In this document: positions 18,144 to 28,300 of the stretch, in pieces
Layout: each line of letters starts with the position of its first letter
Position numbering within the stretch: position 1 is the stretch's first letter
Assembly: GCA_019637555.1 (NCBI GenBank)
Contig: JAHBVK010000034.1
Location: forward strand, 1-64,000
Source: Anaerolineae bacterium
GTDB lineage: Bacteria; Chloroflexota; Anaerolineae; Aggregatilineales; UBA2796
DNA: 64,000 nucleotides
Direction: 5' to 3'
Position numbers and translations under genes: made by a program
Notes under the pieces: model-generated
Told to the model about the DNA's origin: nothing
Seen by the model: the letters and a program-made list of their open reading frames with translations, nothing else
The model's database searches: none

Positions 18144-18158
18144 CCTGATATTATCAGG
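18144..18158 (+). other. Intercistronic hairpin between 811-aa gene and second GH130
   Basis: CCTGAT-ATT-ATCAGG (18144-18158) lies inside a wider CGCCT...AGGCG pair in the 116-nt gap. There is no T-run. It may protect or process the operon mRNA. Confidence 0.3.
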
Positions 18159-18242
18159 AATAACAGGAGGCGTATCAGGAATTTGGTTAGCTTGATGTCA
18201 GCTAGTGTTTGAGGATGGTTTGCCCGCAATTGAGGAATCACG

Positions 18243-19127
18243 ATGACAGTCAAATTGAAACGGCATCCCCGCAGTCCGCTGATGTACCCTAATCCGCTGC
18301 ATGAGTGGGAATGCAAGAATGTATTCAATCCGTCGGTGACATATCACAATGGCTTGTATCACATGCTCTACCGCGCACAGGGCAACGACTACATTTCGCG
18401 GATCGGTTACGCGTTGAGCACAGACGGCTTCGAGTGGAATCGGCTGGAGAATCCGGTGCTGACGCCGCACAATGGTTCAGAGGATTATCGCGGTGTGGAA
18501 GACCCCCGCGTGACGCCGCTAGATGATCAGTTTTACGTGACCTACACCGCGTATGGCGCGAACAGCTATTTCCCGATGATCGCGCGATCCACGAACCTGA
18601 TCTCGTGGGAGGATGTTGCCCCGCTGGAACGGCAGGAGAATAAGGATCACATCCTGTTCCCTGAGAAGATCGGCGGCAAATATGTGATCTTGCATCGAAG
18701 GCGCAAGAATATCTGGATCGGCTTCAGCGAGGATTTGATCAATTGGACGAATCACCAGATTCTGATGCCGCCGCGTCCCGATAACGACTGGGATGCAGTC
18801 AGCATCGGCGGCAATGGGCTTCCGATCAAGACCGAGCATGGCTGGCTGATCTTCTATCACGGTTACGGCAATCCGATTGTGTATCGCCATTCCGTTGCAC
18901 TGCTCGATCTGGATGATCCAACGAAGGTGATCAATCGCCCAAAGGGGATTATCATGGAGCCGGAGGAAACGTGGGAATTCAGAGGCGATGTGCCCAACGC
19001 GCTGTTTAGCTGCACGAATCTGGTTGTTGGCGATGAGGTGTATTTCTATTACGCTGGTGGAGATCGGGTAATTGGCTTGGCGACGATCCCGCTGGAAGAG
19101 GTATTGGAGTATGCACGACATGGCTGA
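18243..19127 (+). CDS. GH130-like glycosidase, second copy
   Basis: The 294-residue propeller protein belongs to the GH130/PH1107-related group. It shows KRHPRSPLMYPNPLHEWE at the start, GVEDPRVTPLDDQFYVTYTAY with the catalytic Asp, FPEKIGGKYVILHR and GGNGLPIKTEHGWLIFYHGY. It is shorter than the first copy at 7586 and lacks an N-terminal extension. It probably splits a mannoside in the cytoplasm. Its stop overlaps the start of the Gfo/Idh/MocA gene, so the two are translationally coupled. With the other GH130 it brackets the importer, hinting at two steps on related linkages. Confidence 0.88.
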   Translation: MTVKLKRHPRSPLMYPNPLHEWECKNVFNPSVTYHNGLYHMLYRAQGNDYISRIGYALSTDGFEWNRLENPVLTPHNGSEDYRGVEDPRVTPLDDQFYVTYTAYGANSYFPMIARSTNLISWEDVAPLERQENKDHILFPEKIGGKYVILHRRRKNIWIGFSEDLINWTNHQILMPPRPDNDWDAVSIGGNGLPIKTEHGWLIFYHGYGNPIVYRHSVALLDLDDPTKVINRPKGIIMEPEETWEFRGDVPNALFSCTNLVVGDEVYFYYAGGDRVIGLATIPLEEVLEYARHG

Positions 19128-20175
19128 TCTGAAGCCACTTGGGTTGGCGCTAGTTGGCGCTGGCGCATTCGGAGATTTTTGCCTCGCCGCCTTCGCAGAG
19201 ATGCCAGAGGTAAAGATCGCCGCGATAGTCGATGTCGATCTGGAGCGGGCGCAGCAGTTCGCGGATCGTTATCAGGCGGTGCCTTATCAGTTGTTAAGCG
19301 AGGCATTGAAGAATAATGAAATCAGCATCGTGGCGCTGAATACACCGCCGTTTCTGCACGCCGCGCAAGGACTAGAAGTACTGAATGCAAAACGCCATCT
19401 GTTCTGCGAGAAGCCGCTGGCGCTGACCGTCGAGGATGGCGAAGCAATGATCGCAGCGGCAACAGAGAACGGAGTGCTGATCACTGTGGACTATGTGATG
19501 CGGCAAAATCCATACTGGCAGACAGCGGCTGCTCTGGCACAGTCGGGCATATTGGGCAAACTGCGACACATGGATCTAGCGAATCATGCAGCAGGGTTAT
19601 CGCTGCCGATGGATCACTGGTTCTGGAATGCCAGCAAAAGTGGCGGAATCTGGATTGAGCATGGCGTCCACTTCTTCGACGCTTTTTCGTGGGTGGCGGA
19701 TCAGCGTGGGCATGTAGTTGGCTCGCAAGCGTTTCACAGAAGTGACGGTGCGGTAGATCGGGTAGAGGCGATTTTGCAGTACGGTGATGTGGCGGCGCAT
19801 TGCTATCACGCCTTCGATCAAAGCGGCAGCACCGAGCAAACGACGGTACGCCTGACGCTGGAACATGGATATATCACGCTGAATGAGTGGGTACCAACCG
19901 CGCTGGAACTAAGCACGACAGTAATGCCGGAGTTGTGGAAACCCTACCTGCCCGGAACGGTGGAAATCAGCGAACGAGAGGTGCTAGCCGCAACGATCTA
20001 TGAAGTGCGTGCATTCTCACCGGAAGGAAAATCGGCGGTATACAAGCGATCCATACAGGATGGAATGCTGAATCTGGTCAAAGCGATCCGCGATCCGCGC
20101 TGGAAGCTGATGGTGACTGGCGAGTACGGATTGGAATCGCTGCGAACGGCGGCAGCGGCAACAGCACTTGCTTGA
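19120..20175 (+). CDS. Gfo/Idh/MocA-family NAD(P)-dependent oxidoreductase
   Basis: The 351-residue protein has a Rossmann N-terminus (LALVGAGAFGDFCLAAFAEM, VDVDLERAQQFADRY), the FCEKPLA motif with the catalytic-region Lys, and a beta-sheet C-terminal domain with GIWIEHGVHFFDAFSW. Members oxidise or isomerise sugars and cyclitols. The ATG at 19120 has GGAG 10 nt upstream; an in-frame ATG at 19111 is the alternative. It overlaps the GH130 stop at 19127. It is the last gene of the sugar operon and probably converts the released monosaccharide, whose identity is unknown. Confidence 0.9.
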   Translation: MADLKPLGLALVGAGAFGDFCLAAFAEMPEVKIAAIVDVDLERAQQFADRYQAVPYQLLSEALKNNEISIVALNTPPFLHAAQGLEVLNAKRHLFCEKPLALTVEDGEAMIAAATENGVLITVDYVMRQNPYWQTAAALAQSGILGKLRHMDLANHAAGLSLPMDHWFWNASKSGGIWIEHGVHFFDAFSWVADQRGHVVGSQAFHRSDGAVDRVEAILQYGDVAAHCYHAFDQSGSTEQTTVRLTLEHGYITLNEWVPTALELSTTVMPELWKPYLPGTVEISEREVLAATIYEVRAFSPEGKSAVYKRSIQDGMLNLVKAIRDPRWKLMVTGEYGLESLRTAAAATALA

Positions 20176-20279
20176 TAAGGGGCTAACAATCTGGCAGACA
20201 AACTGGCTGTCACTTCACAAGATACAGCCTTGACAATCAGGCATCCCATTGATACCATTCTCAAGGCAATTCTGGATAT

Positions 20280-20351
20280 TCCCGAATAGCTCAACGGCAG
20301 AGCGGCCGGCTGTTAACCGGTAGGTTGTAGGTTCGAATCCTACTTCGGGAG
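20280..20351 (+). tRNA. tRNA-Asn (GTT)
   Basis: All four arms fold: acceptor TCCCGAA/TTCGGGA, D stem GCTC/GAGC, anticodon stem GCCGG/CCGGT (one G-T pair) with the loop CTGTTAA, and T stem GTAGG/CCTAC with the loop TTCGAAT. The anticodon GTT is at 20312-20314. The 3' CCA is not encoded (GCCT follows), so it must be added later. A strong terminator follows at 20374. Confidence 0.97.
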
Positions 20352-20373
20352 CCTAAACGATCAATGTCGAATT

Positions 20374-20406
20374 AGTGGAACTACTTATCGTAGTTCCACT
20401 TTTTTT
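20374..20406 (+). terminator. Rho-independent terminator after tRNA-Asn
   Basis: AGTGGAACTAC (20374-20384) pairs perfectly with GTAGTTCCACT (20390-20400) over a 5-nt loop, followed by a run of T to 20406. It lies 22 nt after the tRNA 3' end. Confidence 0.92.
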
Positions 20407-20815
20407 GCGTCGAGCTTGCTGGAGAAAAGTAGCGGCGAGGCATAAAGTCAAAATCTAGTCCTAGGTGTCGCCTGATCTGACTGCTTTTTCACCTGTCAAC
20501 GTCGGCTAAGTCAAGGGCGGGCTTGCGCTCAATAAGATCGAATTTGTCGCTCTCGCTTCGACCATCGGGAACAGGTATGCCTACCGTCCGTATAATAGGA
20601 TTAGTTAGTGGCTCTTCCTGACACATATCGCCAGCGACGGAACTGGTAAAGAAAGTTTCAGAAGCTAGATTTCGATTTTGATCGACAGTTAGTACAGAGA
20701 GTAGCGGACAGCTAAAAGCTTGCGGGCTGCAAAGGATGATGGTTGCTTAGTATTTTATTGAATACATTAATCTCTACTCTGTGGTACATGAGACTCTGAG
20801 TTGTTGTTGATCGAT
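20407..20815. other. Gene-poor gap between tRNA-Asn and the giant protein genes
   Basis: About 400 bp hold no gene I can support. The only long open stretch (minus strand, 20492-20746, about 85 codons) has no upstream start or Shine-Dalgarno and no recognisable product. No repeat of the tRNA 3' end was seen, so I do not call an integration site. Confidence 0.4.
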
Positions 20816-20853
20816 ACAAAAACACTGAGGTCAAGCTACCTCGACCTCAGTGT
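20816..20853 (-). terminator. Terminator after the 1381-aa protein gene
   Basis: ACACTGAGGTC pairs with GACCTCAGTGT (20843-20853) over a ~10-nt loop. Read on the minus strand the stem is followed by TTTTTG. It lies about 87 nt past the stop at 20940 and ends the giant gene transcript. Confidence 0.85.
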
Positions 20854-20939
20854 GCAAAAACTCATGATTGCAAGCGGACTTACGTTACCCTATTCCGAAC
20901 GCTACTGCTTTCAGGCGGAAGTGTACGAAATCCCCCTAC

Positions 20940-23900
20940 TTAGTTACCTCTCCAGACCTCCAGACCGCTGATATTGGCAATACCGCCGCTGGTAGTGATG
21001 TTGATGGTGCCATCGCTGATGGTCACGTTGAAGGGACCGAGCTTGTCCCAACGTCCGGCGACACCGGGCGTGTAGCTGGCAAGCACCGTCGCGCCTTCGA
21101 TGGCGACACTGAACGCGCCGGGGTTCGGATCAGCCCAATCCTGCCAGACGTACAGCGAGACTTGATACTGTCCGTTCGGCACGCTGCTCATCACGATGTT
21201 GTGTGCCCAGTGCTGTCGCGAGCAACTGATCATCGTCGCGCGGTTGCTATCCGTGCTCGGTGTCACTGGTACCCACGGATTGCACAACACCGATCCATTG
21301 GTGGTCAAGTTCGTCGTTGTGCCAGAGTTTGCATCCCAATTGTTGCCATCGATCACCAGCGCCGGACCACCGAGATTGATGCCGCGATAGAACACCAGCG
21401 TTGGCACGGGTGTGTTTGTTCGTGTTGCGGTACTGGATGAAGTTGCGGTTGGTGGCACAGCAGTATTGGTGCTAGTCAACGTTGCAGTCAGAGTCGCTGT
21501 AGCAGTTGCTGTATAAGTAGCCGTTGGTAGTACTGGCGTATTGGTTGGTGTTTCCGTGGCTGTTGGCGGCACTTCAGTATTGGTGCTGGTCAATGTCGCG
21601 GTTGCCGTAGCTGTTGCCGTGTCGGTAGCCGTTGGTGGCACTGGCGTATTGGTTGGTGTATCCGTCGCTGTTGGCGGCACCTCAGTGTTGGTGCTGGTCA
21701 AAGTCGGAGTCAATGTCGCGGTTGCCGTAGCGGTTGCCGTGTCGGTGGCAGTCGGCGGCACTGGTGTATTGGTTGGCGTATCCGTGGCTGTTGGCGGCAC
21801 CTCAGTGTTGGTGCTGGTCAAAGTCGGAGTCAATGTCGCGGTTGCCGTCGACGTGTCAGTAGCCGTTGGTGGCACTGGCGTATTGGTTGGTGTATCCGTC
21901 GCTGTTGGCGGCACCTCAGTGTTGGTGCTGGTTAGCGTTGGGGTCAGGGTTGCCGTAGCAGTTGCCGTGTCAGTAGCCGTTGGTGGTACTGGCGTATTGG
22001 TCGGTGTTTCCGTCGCTGTTGGCGGCACCTCAGTGTTGGTGCTGGTTTGCGTCGGCGTTAAGGTTGCCGTAGCAGTTGCCGTGTCAGTAGCCGTTGGCGG
22101 CACTGGTGTATTGGTTGGTATATCCGTTGCTGTGGCTGGCACCTCAGTGTTGGTGCTGGTCGCCGTCGGAGTTAGGGTTGCCGTAGCAGTCGCGGTCGCG
22201 CTTGGTGTGAATGTCGCCGTTGCTGTGTTGGTTGGTGTGTTGGTCGCTGCCGTGCTAGTCGGTGTCAGCGTCGCCATGCTAGCAGTTGGATCGAGGACGC
22301 AGCTTTGCGCGCCGTACTGAACCGTCAGCTTGGTGCCGCGGAAGTCATAAGTGCTGTACTGAGGTGCTAAGGGGACTGGTCCGCTACTGAAGGTAACCGT
22401 CCATTGAACAACCGCTGGATGTTCCAGATTACCGCCCACGATTACCGCGTTGGCGCTGTTCCAACCATCGGAGCTGCTGTTGATGAGCTTGACACCAGTC
22501 GTGGCAGGTGATTCCGCTACTGGCTTGATCCACAACGCGCCTGCTGCTGAACTGAGGTTCGATTGAGACGGGTACATTGAACCGTTGGAAGTCCAGTGAA
22601 TTTCCGCGCTGGTGATCGTGCCGCTGGTGGAACTGACGTTATTGATCCTGAAGCCGAACGTCTGATCACCCAGCGATGAGATAGTCGCCGTCAAATTGGC
22701 GCACACATTCGGTGTCGGTGAAGGCGTGCGGGTAAACGTCGCTGTCGGCGTTCGAGTGCTTGTCGGCGTGATCGTTGCAGTAGAGGTTGCCGTCGGCGTC
22801 AGCGTGTTGGTGGCGGTAGCTGTTGGCGTGTTGGTTGGCAGCGGAACGATGCTGAACACTTCTAGACCACTGATGTTGGCAACGCCACCGTTCGTCGTAA
22901 TGTTGATAGTACCGTCTGTCATGTTGACAGTGAACGGTCCGAGCTTGCTCCAGCTACCAGCACCCGGTCCGGGCGTGTAGGTGGGCAGAACTGTGGTACC
23001 TTCGATAGCAAGGCTAAAAGCGGCAGGATTCGGATCGTTCCAGTCGAGCCACACGTATAGTGAAACTTGATACTGTCCGTTCGGCACGCTGCTCATCGCC
23101 ATGCTATGCGCCCAATGCTGGCGGGAGCACTGGATCATGGTGGTGCGGTTTGCATCTGTCGTCGGTGTCAGCGTTACCCACGGATTGCAGGAAACGCTGC
23201 CGTTGGTGGTGAAGTTAGTGGTTGTACCGGAATTCGCTTCCCAGTTATTGCCATCGATAACCAGCGCTGGACCACCGAGATTGATGGCGCGATAGAAGGC
23301 AGCCTGACCGGAAGCAAGGGTTGCAGTCGCCGTCGGCGTATTGCTAGCCGGGACGGTATTGGATGGCGTAAAGGTCTGCGACGGCGTAAGGGTGATCGTC
23401 GGTGTCAGCGTAGAGGTCGGCGTATTGCTTGGCGATGGTGTGAACGTTGCTTCAGGTGTGCACGTCGGTTCGGCGATCATGCGCCCCAGAATATTCTGCG
23501 TCATCTTCTGAACGCGACTATCGACGGGCCAAATCCAGTTGCCCGTCAACATATATTGCCAGTAATTGACGCTGGCATCGAAAACCCACGCGCAACTTGC
23601 AGCTTGCCAGATTACCGCTTCGTGTAGGAAGGGATAACCGGAAATCGTCACCGTTGTACGCGAAACAACAGTGACATTTGGCGGGGTATAGCCATTGTTG
23701 TAGGTCTTGTCGAACTCGTAACCACCTAACTTGTCGATGGTGTCGCCATCGTTCAAGCCTGTGCCAGCGTACATCCAGTGGCTGGCGTTCTGCACCGTCC
23801 ACGGGAAATATTCACCGTAGCCGACGAGATTATTGAACATGACGCCGAGAATCTGGTTCTCCGGCTTGTTCACAGGCGGATCGCGGAACAGCACCGTCGT

Positions 23901-25085
23901 CAGTTCAGGTGTGGCGCTGTTGTACATGGGGTCGGTTGTCGTTGAGGGATCGTCCGACTCTTTCTTGTAACAAACGATCACACGGTTTGCCGCGCCAGTA
24001 GATGAACTTTCGTAGCGAATTTGCCAGTAGATGTTGTTAGAGGTGAAATACGCGAGATGCTTGCCCGCATCCCTCATTACTTTTACGTTGTTGAACATCT
24101 GCATGGAGTAATATTCGTCGTGGTAGACGCTCATTAACACCTTGCGCCCGTTCATCAGATTGGGATTGCTGTGCAAGTCTTCGCTGGTAGCATAGGTGAC
24201 GTTGTAACCCATCTGCTCCAGCCAGCCGATCATGTTGTAATCGCCGCTGTAAAAATGCCCCGCGCCATCAGCCTGCGCATAGGGGCGATCATAGGAGACC
24301 TTCTTGGCACGTCCGGTAGGCGAATTGTACTCGTAGAGGCTCTTACCACCCCACTCATTATAAGCCTGCCATGTCGAAGTGGCGACCAGATACAAGATGT
24401 CTGCTTGCTGACTGTCGTTGCGAACGATGAAGGGGATGTAATAAACGTTGCTGCCACCAATTGCCTGCAGCCAGACCAGATAGATACCACTAGTCCAGTT
24501 ACTAGGAACATTCAGCGTATAGGCGACGGGCCAGTTTGCTTCGATCAGACCAGTTTCAGGATCAGGGATGGGTACGCCGTAGTCCGCACCAGAGAGAGTT
24601 ACCGGTGCTTGCACCTGAGTCGCGCCATTGCCGTTATACCAGCCCATGCGAAAGATCGACATATTGTATTGGGCAAACTTGGAACTGATGTGGAAATTGA
24701 TGCCAGAGCCAACATTGACACTGGTCTTGCTAGCATAACCCGTGACTTCCCGATCATTCGTCCAGCCCGTCTGCATCGAGCTGCCACCACCTAAATCAGC
24801 CGCGCTTAAGCCCAATTCGTCGGCATGTTCTAGTCGCTCAGCGACGTTCATCTCTTGGAAGTAGTAGTCGAAGCGCGCGGACTTCCATGCCTGAGTTCCG
24901 GGCTTCTGGTTTTCCGCGATGATTGGATTAGTGGGCAGCCCTGAACTCACTACGGCTAGGCTATCGTGAGGCTCGACGCTAGATATTATCAAATGCGCGG
25001 CGAAAACGATAAGCAACAAAACTGGGAGTAGGACAACGAACAATTGTCTGGACTTCGACATGCGCTGCTCTTTTGACTCAAGCAC
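20940..25085 (-). CDS. Giant secreted protein: DMFase-beta-like domain, malectin-like modules, Thr/Pro repeats
   Basis: This 1381-residue protein starts with an N-terminal signal/anchor helix (about 10-32). Residues about 100-540 resemble the C-terminal domain of N,N-dimethylformamidase beta subunit (KKVSYDRPY, GWLEQMGYNVTYATSEDL, SVYHDEYYSMQM, FTSNNIYWQIRYE). A Thr/Pro linker, a malectin-like sugar-binding module (AAFYRAINLGGPALVIDGNNWE), an uncharacterised beta domain (NVCANLTATIS...SCVLDPTA), a ~250-residue Thr/Pro repeat tract and a second malectin-like module follow. It is probably held at or shed from the cell surface and bound to glycans. Whether the amidase-like domain is catalytic is unknown. 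Confidence 0.8.
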   Translation of the reverse strand: MLESKEQRMSKSRQLFVVLLPVLLLIVFAAHLIISSVEPHDSLAVVSSGLPTNPIIAENQKPGTQAWKSARFDYYFQEMNVAERLEHADELGLSAADLGGGSSMQTGWTNDREVTGYASKTSVNVGSGINFHISSKFAQYNMSIFRMGWYNGNGATQVQAPVTLSGADYGVPIPDPETGLIEANWPVAYTLNVPSNWTSGIYLVWLQAIGGSNVYYIPFIVRNDSQQADILYLVATSTWQAYNEWGGKSLYEYNSPTGRAKKVSYDRPYAQADGAGHFYSGDYNMIGWLEQMGYNVTYATSEDLHSNPNLMNGRKVLMSVYHDEYYSMQMFNNVKVMRDAGKHLAYFTSNNIYWQIRYESSSTGAANRVIVCYKKESDDPSTTTDPMYNSATPELTTVLFRDPPVNKPENQILGVMFNNLVGYGEYFPWTVQNASHWMYAGTGLNDGDTIDKLGGYEFDKTYNNGYTPPNVTVVSRTTVTISGYPFLHEAVIWQAASCAWVFDASVNYWQYMLTGNWIWPVDSRVQKMTQNILGRMIAEPTCTPEATFTPSPSNTPTSTLTPTITLTPSQTFTPSNTVPASNTPTATATLASGQAAFYRAINLGGPALVIDGNNWEANSGTTTNFTTNGSVSCNPWVTLTPTTDANRTTMIQCSRQHWAHSMAMSSVPNGQYQVSLYVWLDWNDPNPAAFSLAIEGTTVLPTYTPGPGAGSWSKLGPFTVNMTDGTINITTNGGVANISGLEVFSIVPLPTNTPTATATNTLTPTATSTATITPTSTRTPTATFTRTPSPTPNVCANLTATISSLGDQTFGFRINNVSSTSGTITSAEIHWTSNGSMYPSQSNLSSAAGALWIKPVAESPATTGVKLINSSSDGWNSANAVIVGGNLEHPAVVQWTVTFSSGPVPLAPQYSTYDFRGTKLTVQYGAQSCVLDPTASMATLTPTSTAATNTPTNTATATFTPSATATATATLTPTATSTNTEVPATATDIPTNTPVPPTATDTATATATLTPTQTSTNTEVPPTATETPTNTPVPPTATDTATATATLTPTLTSTNTEVPPTATDTPTNTPVPPTATDTSTATATLTPTLTSTNTEVPPTATDTPTNTPVPPTATDTATATATATLTPTLTSTNTEVPPTATDTPTNTPVPPTATDTATATATATLTSTNTEVPPTATETPTNTPVLPTATYTATATATLTATLTSTNTAVPPTATSSSTATRTNTPVPTLVFYRGINLGGPALVIDGNNWDANSGTTTNLTTNGSVLCNPWVPVTPSTDSNRATMISCSRQHWAHNIVMSSVPNGQYQVSLYVWQDWADPNPGAFSVAIEGATVLASYTPGVAGRWDKLGPFNVTISDGTINITTSGGIANISGLEVWRGN
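21521..22200 (-). repeat. Tandem repeat tract coding Thr/Pro-rich linker
   Basis: Six in-frame copies start at about 21521, 21629, 21749, 21863, 21977 and 22091, giving steps of 108, 120, 114, 114 and 114 nt. The encoded 36-40-residue unit is built from NTEVPPTAT, TPTNTPVPPTAT and TATATATLTPT. All copies stay in frame and the length changes are multiples of 6 nt, as expected from slippage. This is a flexible, probably glycosylated stalk before the last malectin-like module. Confidence 0.85.
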
Positions 25086-25394
25086 GGGAAATCGGTCAGG
25101 GATATGTTATATGTAAGGTTATGACTGCGGCTTTGCCCTCGCCTAAAAATATTCACGCAGGGGCGTAAGGTATGTTTGAATAAGATTCAGTTTCGATATG
25201 AATTTAGATAGAATCAGGCAGGATCAACTGAATCCGGCTGCAAGGTTTATGTAGAACGTAAATATGCAGCGGGTTATTTATTTTTGTGTACGTATCTGAG
25301 TGTTGATTGCTAAGAAGACTTCAGAGTCTTCCCAGCAACCAACACATAGGTGGCTAGTTGCGTGTACCCGTTTGACAATGGAACGTGTTATTAA
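25086..25394. other. Gap between the two giant paralogues
   Basis: About 309 bp hold the promoter side of the 1381-aa gene and the end of the 801-aa frame. A stem (GTTG-TTGCT-GAAGACT over TCAG) sits at 25302-25343, and TAAGGTATG at 25166-25174 is shared with the region upstream of the second paralogue. No gene is seen. Confidence 0.4.
25302..25343 (-). terminator. Possible terminator hairpin of the second giant gene
   Basis: GAAGACT-TCAG-AGTCTTC forms the tip of a stem that extends through TTGCT/AGCAA and GTTG/CAAC. It lies about 52 nt past the stop at 25395. There is no U-run on the minus strand, so it is a weak or factor-assisted terminator at best. Confidence 0.4.
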
Positions 25395-28300
25395 CTATCC
25401 AATTCGCCACACCTCAAGTCCGCTGAGATTGGCGATGCCGCCACTAGTGGTGATATTGATCGTGCCATCACTGATGGTTACATTGAAAGGTCCAAGTTTG
25501 CTCCATTTTCCGGCAGGACCCGGTACATAACTGGGGACTACGGTTGTGCCTTCGATCTGGATACTGTACGCAGTCGGGTTCGGATCTGCCCAGTCCAGCC
25601 ACACATACAACGAAATCTGATAGTTGCCATTCGGTACGTTGCTCATCACCATACTATGCGCCCAATGTTGCCGTGAACACTGGATCATCGTCGTGCGGTT
25701 GGCATCGGTGGTAGGATTCAAGGTCACCCACTGGTTGCACATCGCTGTACCATTAGTGGTCAGATTCGTTGTTGTTCCCGTATTCGCTTCCCAGTTATTG
25801 CCATCGACTGCTATCGCCGCACCGCCGAGGTTGATACCGCGATAGAATGTCACGCCGCCCGACGAGGTCGGTGTGCGGGTTGGAGTTGCGCTGGCAGGGA
25901 GCGGTGTGTTCGTGCGGGTCGACGTGCGAGTCGCCGTTGCGGTTGGTCCGCCCGGTGTATTGGTGCGTGTTGGTGTCCGTGTCGCCGTAGCCGTTACGTT
26001 TGGTGTGTTAGTCGGCGTCGAAGTACGCGTCATCGTTGCAGTCGCAGTAGCTGAGGCAGCAACTGCGGTATTGGTCGCTGTTGTGCCGCCGCCGCTGCCA
26101 CTCCATACTTCGATACCGCTCAGGTTGGCAACACCACCGCTAGTGGTGATATTGATCGTGCTGTCGCTGATGGTGACGTTGAACGGTCCGAGCTTGTCCC
26201 ACTTACCAGCAGGACCGGGTACGTAATTGGAGACGACCGTCGCCCCTTCGATCTGGATGCTAAACGCCGTCGGATTAGGATCAGCCCAGTCTAGCCACAC
26301 ATACAGCGAAACCTGATAGCTGCCGTTTGGAACACTGCTCATCACGACGCTGTGTGCCCAATGTTGACGCGAACAACTAATCATCGTCGCGCGATTGGTA
26401 TCAGTGGTTGGTGTAAGCGGCACCCACGGATTGCAAACAACGGCACCATTGGTGGTGAGATTTGTAGTAGTACCGCTGTTATCTTGCCAGTTGTTACCGT
26501 CAACCACGATTGCCGGACCACCGAGATTGATACCACGGTAGAAGGTCTGTCCTCCAGTTGAGGTGGTAGCAGTGGACGTTGCCGTTGAGGTACGGGTAGC
26601 CGTCCACGTCGCGGTAGGTCCAACTGCCGTGTTCGTACTAGTTGGCGTACGAGTGGCAGTGCTTGATGCCCCAGCCGTTGCCGTTCGGGTAGCAGTAACC
26701 GTCGGCAGCGCCGCCGTCGGATCAAGTACGCAGGTCTGAGCGCCGATCTGTACGTTGATCTTCGTGCCTTTGAAGTCGTAGATCGAGTACTGGGGCGCTA
26801 GCGGGATTGGTCCACTGGCAAAAGTTACTGACCAGTTGGTGCTGCCGCTAGCGGGAACGCCCGCGAAAGAACTATTCCAGCCGCTGTTGCTGCTTGTGAT
26901 CGAGTAACTGCCTGAAGTAACTGGTGATTCTGCTACTGGTTTGACCCAGAATGATTGTGCGGCAGAACTCAAACTCATGGTGTCGGGATACATCGACGCG
27001 GGAGAGTTTGGACGCCACACCAGATCAGCCTGCGTGATGGTACCTGCTGTCGCATTGCCGTTCTGAATTGTGTAGCTGAAGGTCTGATCGCCAAGGAAGG
27101 TATTGGTGACAGTCAGCAGCGCACAAACATTAGTCGGCGTGTTGGTACGAGTCGCGGTTGGAGTCACGGTCGATGTGCGCGTGGCGGTGCCGGTGGCGGT
27201 ACGGGTTGCCGTTGCCGTAGCGGTACGTGTAGGTGTATTTGTGACATTGGGCACAGGGGTAAAGGTCGCCTGTGAACCGCAGGTAGGCTCAGAGATCATG
27301 CGGGCAAGGATGTTCTGGGTCATGCGGCGGACGCGCGTATCGACGGGCCAGATCCAGTTGCCATCCAGCATGTACTGCCAGTAGTTGGAACTGGCAGCGA
27401 AGACCCACGCGCAGCTCGGATGCTGCCAGATGACGGCTTGGTGCAGGAAGCTTCCCTCCGAATTGTTGATCGCCGTCTGGCTGACGACGGTCATGCCTGC
27501 TGGTGAAACACCATTGTTGTAGATCTTATCCCACTCATAACCGCCGAGTTTGGGGATCGTCGAGCCGTTGCTCAAGCCAGTGCCAGCGTACATCCAGTGG
27601 CTGGAGTTCTGCACCGTCCAGTTGAAGTAATCTCCGTAAGCAACTAAGGACTCGAACATCACGCCGAGCACCTGATTTTCCGGCTTGTTCACTGGCGGAT
27701 CGCGGAACAGCACGGTGGTTAGTTCCGGCGTGGCGCTGTTCTTCATCGGGTCGGTGGTGGTGTTGGGATCGTCAGACTCTTTCTTGTAACAGACGATCAC
27801 GCGATTCGCTGCACCGCTAGCAGAGTTCTCGTAGCGTATTTGCCAATGGAAATGTTATTGGAAGTAAAGGCGAGGTGCTTACCCGCATGCGCATCGCTGG
27901 GATTTGTTGTACATGGGCATGGGTAGTATTCGTCGTGGAATACACTCATCACCACTTTGCGCCTGTTCATCAGGTTCGGGTTGCTGTGTAAATCCTCGCT
28001 GGTGGCATAGGTGACGTTGTAAGCCATTCTGCTCCAGCCAGTTGACCATGTTGAAGTCGCCGCTGTAAGTGTCCCGCGCCGTCATTCTGGTTGTAGGGAC
28101 GGTCATAGGAGACCTTCTTGGCGCGTCCACCGGGTGAGTTGTACTCGTAGAGGCTCTTGCCGCCCGTCATTGTACGCTTGCCATGTCGAGGTGGCGACCA
28201 GATACAAGATATCCGCCTGCTGGCTGTCGTTACGCACGATGAATGGAATGTAGCCAGGAGGTGTTGTTGCGTCCGACAGCACAACCACACCAGATAGAAC

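Noticed and set aside
20280..20351. tRNA-Asn as an attachment site for an integrated element.
   Set aside because: No repeat of the tRNA 3' end and no integrase gene were seen in the following sequence.
20492..20746. Open minus-strand stretch of about 85 codons next to tRNA-Asn.
   Set aside because: No ATG or GTG with a Shine-Dalgarno near its start and no recognisable product; a chance open frame is likely.
21521..22200. Repeats considered as a CRISPR array.
   Set aside because: The units are contiguous, 108-120 bp, coding and without unique spacers.
21521..22320. Long plus-strand open frame opposite the Thr/Pro repeat, giving Val/Gly/Ala repeats.
   Set aside because: It is the mirror of the repeat codons on the minus strand; the minus strand has the signal peptide, domains and terminator.
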